Below are positions 6,388-10,244 of a DNA stretch of 10,244 nt, piece after piece. The notes below the pieces were generated by a model. That model saw nothing but the letters and a program-made list of their open reading frames with translations. It was not told the DNA's origin and made no database searches. Source of the stretch: Zoogloeaceae bacterium. Its GTDB lineage: Bacteria > Pseudomonadota > Gammaproteobacteria > Burkholderiales > Rhodocyclaceae. The translations under genes and the position numbers were made by a program. Position 1 is the stretch's first letter, and each line of letters starts with the position of its first letter. The stretch is from assembly GCA_031290955.1 (NCBI GenBank), contig JAISLJ010000020.1, positions 1-10,244 of the forward strand. The letters are read 5' to 3'.

Positions 6388-7488
6388 TCATTCGTTTCGG
6401 GTAGGCGGGCGATGTTCCGTCACGATGTTGGGGAATTTTGAACTCATGTCCTTCGGGCGCGCCGCGATGCGAATGGCAATCTTTCGGGCGATGGCGCGGT
6501 ACATCGCCGCCGCCGCCGAATCCGGCGCGCCGACTACGGTCGGTTTGCCGCTGTCGGCCAATTCGCGGATTTGCAGGGCGAGCGGCAAATCGCCCAGGAG
6601 TTCCGTGTCGTGCTCGGCGCAAATCCGCTCCGCCCCGCCAACGCCGAAAATATGCTCGACATGGCCGCAGCAGGAACAAACGTGGATGCTCATGTTTTCG
6701 ATGACGCCAAGGATGGGAATGCCGACCTTCTCGAACATCTTCAGGCCGCGCACGGCATCGAGCAGGGCAAGATCCTGCGGTGTGGTGACGATGACCGCGC
6801 CAGTGACCGGCATCTTCTGGGCCAGCGAGAGCTGCACGTCGCCCGTTCCCGGCGGCAGGTCGACAATGAGATAGTCCAGATCCTGCCAGCAGGTCTCGGT
6901 CAGCAACTGGTCAAGCGCGCGCGCGACCATCGGGCCGCGCCAGATGATGGGCGTATCCGTATCCACCAAAAAACCAATGGACATGACCTGGATGCCGTGG
7001 GCGCGCAAGGGTTCCATCCCCTTCTCGCCTGCCTGCGGCTGCGCCCCGGCAAGACCGAGGAGCTGCGGTTGCGAGGGGCCGTGGATGTCGGCATCCAGAA
7101 TGCCAACCTTGGCGCCTTCAGCGGCCAGCGCCAGCGCCAGGTTGACCGCCGTGGTGCTCTTCCCCACGCCGCCTTTCCCGGAAGCGATGGCGATGACGTT
7201 CCGGACGCCGGGCAAGAGCCGGATGCCGCGCTGCACGACATGGGGGACGATGTGCTGGGTGATGTCGACAGATACTGCACCGGGAATCACGCGCAGCGCA
7301 TCGGCAACCAGTGCGCGGATGCGTTCCATCTGGCTTTGCGCCGGGTAGCCCAGCGCGATTTCGAGGCGAATTCCGTCCTCCTCGATCCAAAGCTTGCGGG
7401 CCGCATGGCCCAGGCCGAAATTCCTTCCCGCGTCGGAATCACATACGGCGCGCAAGACCGCTTCCACACTTTCCCGGATAACCGGCAT
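6388..7488 (-). CDS. apbC: Fe-S cluster carrier ATPase ApbC/Mrp
   Basis: ApbC/Mrp proteins are cytoplasmic P-loop ATPases that bind a [4Fe-4S] cluster, as dimers, and pass it to target enzymes. The 366-residue product has an N-terminal MIP18/DUF59 domain (about 5-85), then the ParA/MinD-type core. The deviant Walker A is SGKGGVGKST (103-112). LDADIHGPSQPQLLGL (131-146) follows, then DYLIVDLPPGTGDVQ (205-219), and the cluster motif CSCCGH (271-276). The family motif is C-x-x-C (C271, C274); Cys273 is an extra one. The ATG at 7488 is preceded by GGGAGG at seven bases and gives the normal family length. An in-frame extension to a TTG at 7743 is rejected because it runs through two terminator hairpins. 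The gene converges on the chemoreceptor gene and is probably monocistronic. Confidence 0.95.
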   Translation of the reverse strand: MPVIRESVEAVLRAVCDSDAGRNFGLGHAARKLWIEEDGIRLEIALGYPAQSQMERIRALVADALRVIPGAVSVDITQHIVPHVVQRGIRLLPGVRNVIAIASGKGGVGKSTTAVNLALALAAEGAKVGILDADIHGPSQPQLLGLAGAQPQAGEKGMEPLRAHGIQVMSIGFLVDTDTPIIWRGPMVARALDQLLTETCWQDLDYLIVDLPPGTGDVQLSLAQKMPVTGAVIVTTPQDLALLDAVRGLKMFEKVGIPILGVIENMSIHVCSCCGHVEHIFGVGGAERICAEHDTELLGDLPLALQIRELADSGKPTVVGAPDSAAAAMYRAIARKIAIRIAARPKDMSSKFPNIVTEHRPPTRNE

Positions 7489-7519
7489 GAAAAACCTCCC
7501 TTCCTTTGTATTCTCGCAA

Positions 7520-7528
7520 AGGATAGCA
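7520..7528 (-). promoter_or_regulatory. apbC: Weak candidate promoter for apbC
   Basis: Reading leftward, TGCTATCCT is a possible extended -10 (TG-N then TATCCT, four of six to TATAAT). Initiation near 7513 would give a leader of about 25 nt that includes the GGGAGG site. No clear -35 is present. It lies downstream of both terminators, as the apbC promoter must if those stop transcription coming from csp. Confidence 0.25.
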
Positions 7529-7553
7529 CGAAGGGGCGGGAGAATTGCCATCT

Positions 7554-7594
7554 GAAAAGAAACCCGGGCCGTCCCTCCTGGAATCCGGCCCGGG
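7554..7594 (-). terminator. Second minus-strand intrinsic terminator between csp and apbC
   Basis: CGGCCCGGG (7586-7594) and CCCGGGCCG (7563-7571) form a perfect 9-bp GC-only stem with a 14-base loop. Leftward past the stem the minus strand reads TTTCTTTTC (7562-7554), a usable U-tract. It lies about 40 bases beyond the terminator at 7636-7658 and so acts as a back-up insulating apbC from transcription arriving from csp. Confidence 0.6.
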
Positions 7595-7635
7595 AATTCA
7601 TTGCCATCGATTTGCACGATTTCGGCAAGAGAACA

Positions 7636-7658
7636 AGAAAAAGCCGCGAACGCGGCTT
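7636..7658 (-). terminator. cspA: Intrinsic terminator on the minus strand downstream of csp
   Basis: AAGCCGCG (minus strand, 7658-7651) and CGCGGCTT (7648-7641) form an 8-bp GC-rich stem around a very short TT loop. TTTTTCTT follows directly. This is a textbook intrinsic terminator. It lies about 180 bases beyond the csp stop, and the space between is occupied by the structured element at 7665-7754, so it ends either a long csp 3' region or a separate small RNA. Confidence 0.8.
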
Positions 7659-7754
7659 CTGGAAAACAGTCCTGAAAACAACTGCCATCCTTGGCGAGGT
7701 GAACGAAGCATTTTGCGCCAAGTCGCTTCACCAGGGATGGCAAGCAAGACTGTT
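7637..7754 (-). ncRNA. Candidate structured RNA (small RNA or csp 3' UTR element)
   Basis: The segment has nested complementarity and no gene-like frame. The outer pairing is AACAGTC (7665-7671) with GACTGTT (7748-7754). The middle pairing is TGCCATCC (7683-7690) with GGATGGCA (7735-7742). Inside, CTTGGCG (7690-7696) can pair with CGCCAAG (7716-7722), while GGTGAACGA (7698-7706) can pair with 7723-7732 apart from one bulged base. These two inner stems cross in order, so they are either a pseudoknot or mutually exclusive folds. On the minus strand the outer stem is followed six bases later by the terminator at 7636-7658, which fixes the likely strand. I found no convincing promoter for it between csp and 7754, so processing from the csp transcript is at least as likely as an independent gene. 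It matches no RNA family I know. Confidence 0.35.
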
Positions 7755-7836
7755 GATTTACCCTGTACTCCTCAACACCTTGAGACCAAGGGTTGCAAGC
7801 TGCTTTATTGTTTGTGACATGACAGGAACACGCCGT
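7659..7836. other. Gene-free stretch downstream of csp, rich in hairpins
   Basis: Together with 7489-7658 this forms a 348-base gap without a protein gene. Besides the nested structure ending at 7754, the part nearer csp has a small hairpin, CCTTG/CAAGG (7779-7783 with 7788-7792), and an inverted repeat TGTTGA/TCAACA (7751-7756 with 7772-7777). The latter would compete with the outer stem of the nested element. Frames crossing the region on either strand have poor composition and no ribosome-binding site. Confidence 0.55.
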
Positions 7837-8043
7837 TCAGGCGGCCCGTTGGATGTTGGACGCTTGCTTGCCCTTGGGACCCTGGACGATGTCGAAGGAA
7901 ACCTTCTCGCCCTCCTTCAGGGTCTTGAACCCGCCCATGGTGATTGCGGAAAAATGTGCGAACAAATCCTCGCTGCCGTCATCCGGCGTGATAAAGCCGA
8001 AGCCTTTGGAGTCATTGAACCACTTGACTGTACCTGTTGCCAT
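7837..8043 (-). CDS. cspA: CspA-family cold-shock protein
   Basis: This is a small OB-fold protein that binds single-stranded RNA and DNA; family members act as RNA chaperones that melt secondary structure and can prevent transcription termination. The 68-residue product begins MATGTVKWFNDSKGFGFITP and is full length. RNP1 is KGFGFI (13-18) and RNP2 is DLFAHF (26-31), with surface aromatics W8, F9, F15, F17, F28, H30 and F31 in place. I chose the ATG at 8043, preceded by AGGAAG, because it gives the universal MATGTVKWF start; in-frame codons further upstream are non-coding leader. The gene diverges from galE. A strong promoter at 8269-8296 implies a 5' leader of about 220 nt, recalling the long leader of E. 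coli cspA. Whether it is cold-inducible or constitutive cannot be seen. Confidence 0.97.
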   Translation of the reverse strand: MATGTVKWFNDSKGFGFITPDDGSEDLFAHFSAITMGGFKTLKEGEKVSFDIVQGPKGKQASNIQRAA

Positions 8044-8060
8044 GTTGCTGCTTCCTACGA

Positions 8061-8088
8061 AAAACAAAGAAAAAGGGGAAATATCCCC
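8061..8088 (-). promoter_or_regulatory. cspA: Hairpin plus U-tract in the csp leader (attenuator-like)
   Basis: On the minus strand, GGGGATATTTCCCC (8088-8075) folds into a short hairpin. It is followed by TTTTTCTTTGTTTT (8074-8061), which ends about 18 bases before the csp start codon. The arrangement is that of a weak intrinsic terminator inside the leader. A known activity of CspA-type proteins is to melt such stems and allow read-through, so it could serve autoregulation. The U-rich run could equally be a ribosome (S1) landing site. Confidence 0.4.
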
Positions 8089-8137
8089 GACGTGCCGGAA
8101 TTCGCCATAATCACGAAGGCAATAATTGCAAAAAGCA

Positions 8138-8143
8138 ACTATA
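8138..8143 (-). promoter_or_regulatory. cspA: Possible second csp promoter (-10 only)
   Basis: TATAGT on the minus strand matches TATAAT at five of six positions. The -35 region is poor: CTTGCA at 16 bases matches three of six. Initiation near 8131 would give a leader of about 88 nt that still includes the hairpin and U-tract. It is much weaker than the promoter at 8269-8296. Confidence 0.2.
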
Positions 8144-8268
8144 CCGGAATGACAAGACATGCAAGGACAAAATCATGCACCCTTTCGGACAGGGCAGGAA
8201 ATCCGCAGGATTCCCGACCCTCCGGGAAAATGATGAATCCAGTTTCCCTTGCATCCGGGCAAGGGGCA

Positions 8269-8296
8269 ATTCTACGCAGGTAACATGACACGTCAA
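8269..8296 (-). promoter_or_regulatory. cspA: Strong candidate sigma-70 promoter for csp
   Basis: On the minus strand, TTGACG (8296-8291) and TAGAAT (8274-8269) are each one base off consensus and lie 16 bases apart. The bases just upstream of the -35 are A/T-rich (8297-8314) and resemble an UP element. Initiation near 8262 gives a leader of about 219 nt. The short dyad TGAC-AC-GTCA (8287-8296) overlaps the -35, a possible operator. Confidence 0.6.
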
Positions 8297-8314
8297 CAGT
8301 TTTTTCGAAATTTG

Positions 8315-8344
8315 TTGGCTTTCCGGGTCGATCTTTCCTAAAAT
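8315..8344 (+). promoter_or_regulatory. galE: Candidate sigma-70 promoter for galE
   Basis: TTGGCT (8315-8320, four of six) and TAAAAT (8339-8344, five of six) are 18 bases apart. Initiation near 8351 would leave a leader of about 200 nt before galE. Its -35 is only 18 bases from the -35 of the opposing csp promoter, so the two polymerases would use overlapping DNA. Confidence 0.45.
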
Positions 8345-8350
8345 CGCCCA

Positions 8351-8551
8351 CTCGGCGGGCTGGCTCATGATTCTGTTTTTCAGAAAACATGCGGGCTCGC
8401 GCCGGTTCCTGCCCCGCTTGCCGGATTTTTCACCGAATCCCGAAAGTTGCTTTTCCATGTTTTCTTCCTTGTCTTTTCGTCCCGGCGCGTTTTGCCCGGA
8501 TTTCTCCGCCGCTTCCCTGGGCGCGGCTTCTCCCGCCTTCTTTCCTGCATC
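8351..8551 (+). other. galE leader: long pyrimidine-rich 5' region
   Basis: This is the plus-strand stretch between the candidate galE promoter and its start codon. By hand count, about 78 of the 100 bases at 8447-8546 are C or T. A small hairpin, TTCTG/CAGAA (8371-8375 with 8381-8385), lies near its start. No Shine-Dalgarno is visible before galE; the last bases read CTTTCCTGCATC. An ATG at 8367 opens a 66-codon frame that ends at 8567, inside galE. Its product has arbitrary, F/S/P-rich composition, so I do not call it a gene, but translating it could deliver ribosomes to galE. Confidence 0.45.
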
Positions 8552-9565
8552 ATGCGGATACTCCTGACCGGCGGCGTCGGATTCATCGGCAGCCACACGG
8601 CGGTTGCGCTCGGCATGGCCGGGCACGATGTCGTGCTCTACGACAATCTCTCGAACAGCCACGCCGATGTTGTGGCGCAGATCGCGACCATCACCGGACG
8701 GATGCCGGTCTTCGTCCAGGCGGACGTGCGCGCCGTCGAAACCCTGCGGAGTGTTCTTGAAGCACACGCAATCGAGGCTGTCATCCATTTTGCCGGGCTG
8801 AAGGCCGTGGGCGAATCCGTGGCGAAACCCGTCGAATACTACGACAACAATGTTGTCGGCACGATCAGCCTCCTGAACGCCATGCGGAATGTTTCCTGCA
8901 AGACACTGGTGTTTTCGAGCAGCGCCACCGTCTATGGCGAGCCGCGTTTCCTGCCGCTGGACGAAGGGCATCCACTGAGCGCGACCAATCCCTATGGGCG
9001 CTGCAAGCTGCACATCGAGGCCATGCTGGCGGATCTCGCCCTTGCTGATCCGGCGTGGAAAATCGCCTGCCTGCGCTATTTCAACCCTGTGGGCGCGCAT
9101 GAAAGCGCCCGGATCGGGGAAAATCCGGAGGGAATCCCCAACAACCTTGTGCCCTACATCGCCCGCGTCGCCGGGGGAATGCTCCCGGAAGTCCAGGTGT
9201 TCGGGGACGACTACCCGACTCCGGACGGCACCGGTATGCGTGATTACATCCATGTGGTCGATCTTGCCGAAGGACACATGGCCGCGCTCGATTTCCTGCG
9301 GACGCATTCCGGCTGGCATGCCATCAATTTGGGCACCGGGGAGGGATACAGCGTCCTGGAGGTGATCCGGGCTTTTGCCGCGGCCAGCGGCAGGGAGATT
9401 CCCCACCGTGTTGTTCCCCGCCGCCCCGGCGATGTCGCCGCGTGCTATGCCAATCCGGAAAAGGCGCGTCGGGAACTGGGATGGTCGGCGCGCCGCTCCC
9501 TTGCGGACATGTGCCTGAGCGCCTGGCGCTTCCAGGAACGGCGCAAAACCAATCCGACCGGGTAA
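8552..9565 (+). CDS. galE: UDP-glucose 4-epimerase GalE
   Basis: GalE interconverts UDP-glucose and UDP-galactose with bound NAD+ in the cytoplasm, serving galactose use and, in most proteobacteria, sugar supply for surface polysaccharide. The 337-residue protein has the family's normal length (E. coli 338). It opens with MRILLTGGVGFIGSH, the GxxGxxG nucleotide-binding loop of extended short-chain dehydrogenases. Catalytic Ser124 lies in SSSATVYG (122-129), and the YxxxK pair is Tyr148/Lys152 in NPYGRCK. NNLVPYI (197-203), VFGDDYPTPDGTGMRDYIHV (216-235) and the C-terminal RRPGDVAACYANP (290-302) fix the subfamily. The start at 8552 is set by the conserved N-terminus despite the missing Shine-Dalgarno. 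A hairpin with arms CCGGA/TCCGG (9567-9571 with 9575-9579) follows the stop but lacks a T-run, so transcription may continue toward the tRNA genes. A related UDP-sugar epimerase activity cannot be excluded. Confidence 0.95.
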   Translation: MRILLTGGVGFIGSHTAVALGMAGHDVVLYDNLSNSHADVVAQIATITGRMPVFVQADVRAVETLRSVLEAHAIEAVIHFAGLKAVGESVAKPVEYYDNNVVGTISLLNAMRNVSCKTLVFSSSATVYGEPRFLPLDEGHPLSATNPYGRCKLHIEAMLADLALADPAWKIACLRYFNPVGAHESARIGENPEGIPNNLVPYIARVAGGMLPEVQVFGDDYPTPDGTGMRDYIHVVDLAEGHMAALDFLRTHSGWHAINLGTGEGYSVLEVIRAFAAASGREIPHRVVPRRPGDVAACYANPEKARRELGWSARRSLADMCLSAWRFQERRKTNPTG

Positions 9566-9643
9566 GCCGGATCATCCGGGCAAGACGCGGGTCGGCATGG
9601 AGACATCCCGGAGGTGGAAGTCTTGCGCAGCGCAAAAATCTTC

Positions 9644-9672
9644 TTGACACTTGGCGTGGTGATCCGGATAAT
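9644..9672 (+). promoter_or_regulatory. Strong promoter of the tRNA-tuf operon
   Basis: A perfect TTGACA (9644-9649) and GATAAT (9667-9672, five of six to TATAAT) are exactly 17 bases apart. The next six bases are CCGCCG (9673-9678), a GC-only discriminator typical of stable-RNA promoters under stringent (ppGpp) control. Initiation near 9679 leaves a short leader before tRNA-Tyr. Just upstream, TTGCG/CGCAA (9623-9627 with 9631-9635) followed by AAATCTTCTT is at best a weak stop for galE transcription. Confidence 0.75.
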
Positions 9673-9687
9673 CCGCCGTTTCTGTTG

Positions 9688-9774
9688 GGAGAGGTTACCC
9701 AAGCGGTCAACGGGTCCGGACTGTAAATCCGGCGGCTTATGCCTTCGAAGGTTCGAATCCTTCCCTCTCCACCA
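9688..9774 (+). tRNA. tRNA-Tyr (anticodon GTA)
   Basis: The acceptor arms GGAGAGG (9688-9694) and CCTCTCC (9764-9770) pair fully, followed by discriminator A and an encoded CCA. The anticodon stem is CCGGA/TCCGG (9716-9720 with 9728-9732) around CTGTAAA, giving GTA at 9723-9725. The variable arm is long, as expected for a class II bacterial tRNA-Tyr, and the T-loop GTTCGAATC is standard. It is the first tRNA of the cluster. Confidence 0.97.
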
Positions 9775-9812
9775 GGCAAGCTGGCCGGTTGCCTGAAAAG
9801 TGGCATGGTGAA

Positions 9813-9886
9813 GCGGGTGTAGCTCAATGGCAGAGCTGAAGCCTTCCAAGCTTAAGACGAGGGTTCGATTCCCTTCACCCGCTCCA
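9813..9886 (+). tRNA. tRNA-Gly (anticodon TCC)
   Basis: The acceptor arms GCGGGTG (9813-9819) and CACCCGC (9876-9882) pair fully, with discriminator T and an encoded CCA (9884-9886). The D-arm is GCTC/GAGC. The anticodon loop CTTCCAA (9843-9849) gives TCC at 9845-9847, and the T-arm GAGGG/CCCTT surrounds TTCGATT. The first anticodon-stem pair is a G-A mismatch (9838 with 9854), a tolerated feature. It follows tRNA-Tyr by 38 bases. Confidence 0.96.
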
Positions 9887-9899
9887 GGTTTCCGGTTTG

Positions 9900-9974
<75 letters not shown>

Positions 9975-10029
9975 CGTCCTGTCTGGCACAAATGGTTTCT
10001 TTTTTTCACCGATTTCAGGGGTTTGCAAA

Positions 10030-10244
10030 ATGGCAAAGGAAAAGTTTTCGCGGACAAAGCCGCACGTGAATGTGGGGACGATTGGTCACGTCGACCACGG
10101 CAAGACCACCTTGACGGCGGCGATCACCACGGTATTGTCGAGGAAGTTCGGCGGCGAGGCGAAAGCCTACGACCAGATCGACGCCGCGCCGGAAGAAAAG
10201 GCGCGCGGCATCACCATCAACACCGCGCACGTCGAGTATGAAAC
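10030..10244 (+). CDS. tuf: Elongation factor Tu (N-terminal part, cut by window edge)
   Basis: EF-Tu carries aminoacyl-tRNA to the ribosome in a GTP-dependent manner. The first 71 codons are present. They begin MAKEKFSRTKPHVNVGTIGH, include the P-loop GHVDHGKT (19-26), and reach switch I with RGITI (59-63) and NTAHVEYE. The ATG at 10030 follows AGGGG at a workable distance. The frame is still open at the right edge; a complete protein would be about 396 residues. It lies directly after the three tRNAs and is probably co-transcribed with them from the promoter at 9644-9672. The T-rich stretch around 10001-10010 has no strong stem before it and should not block read-through. Confidence 0.97.
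   Translation, partial: MAKEKFSRTKPHVNVGTIGHVDHGKTTLTAAITTVLSRKFGGEAKAYDQIDAAPEEKARGITINTAHVEYE

Noticed and set aside
7489..7743. N-terminal extension of ApbC to a TTG at 7743
   Set aside because: The extension would add 85 residues outside the family's normal length and cross both terminator hairpins. The ATG at 7488 has a strong Shine-Dalgarno.
6571..8283. 570-codon plus-strand frame across apbC and csp
   Set aside because: It crosses two well-identified minus-strand genes and their terminators and looks like an antisense artefact of GC-rich DNA.
8111..8458. Minus-strand frame starting at an ATG (8458) with an AAGGAAG site, upstream of csp
   Set aside because: It would be 115 residues of mostly basic, arbitrary composition and contains the csp promoter. 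The purine-rich ribosome-like site comes from the strong strand bias of the galE leader. It would need conservation evidence to be revived.

Overview
The window looks like a housekeeping stretch of a GC-rich betaproteobacterial chromosome. The evidence is a split secD/secF pair behind yajC, a 68-residue CspA-type protein, ApbC/Mrp, and the tRNA-Tyr, tRNA-Gly, tRNA-Thr, tuf order that many Beta- and Gammaproteobacteria share. All three tRNAs encode their own CCA. The exact lineage (Rhodocyclales or Nitrosomonadales-like) is a guess. I see no insertion sequence, CRISPR array, prophage or phage-defence gene.

Left part (1-3838). The window opens with the last 38 codons of a plus-strand gene that reads like the C-terminus of a TonB-dependent receptor. 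A 394-base gap between convergent genes follows. It holds a strong inverted repeat and an AT-rich patch with a possible 38-residue ORF. The minus strand then carries yajC-secD-secF (transcribed right to left), the accessory complex of the Sec translocase, with its own candidate promoter near 3835. The queA-tgt genes that often precede yajC are not adjacent.

Middle (3839-7836). A complete methyl-accepting chemotaxis receptor with a large periplasmic Cache sensor reads rightward behind a candidate sigma-54 promoter. It converges on apbC (Fe-S cluster carrier ATPase), which reads leftward. Upstream of apbC is a 348-base gene-free stretch with two minus-strand intrinsic terminators and a strongly self-complementary segment. 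That segment may be a small RNA or the structured 3' end of the csp transcript.

Right part (7837-10244). csp (minus) and galE (plus) diverge from a 508-base region with closely spaced, back-to-back promoters. csp appears to have a leader of about 220 nt carrying a hairpin plus U-tract. galE has a pyrimidine-rich leader with no visible Shine-Dalgarno. After galE comes a strong stable-RNA promoter, then the three tRNAs, then the first 71 codons of tuf (EF-Tu), cut by the window edge.

No obviously new multi-gene system is visible. The observations most worth checking are in the non-coding DNA: the structured element at 7637-7754, the csp leader, the AT-rich micro-ORF beside secF, and the sigma-54-like site ahead of the chemoreceptor.
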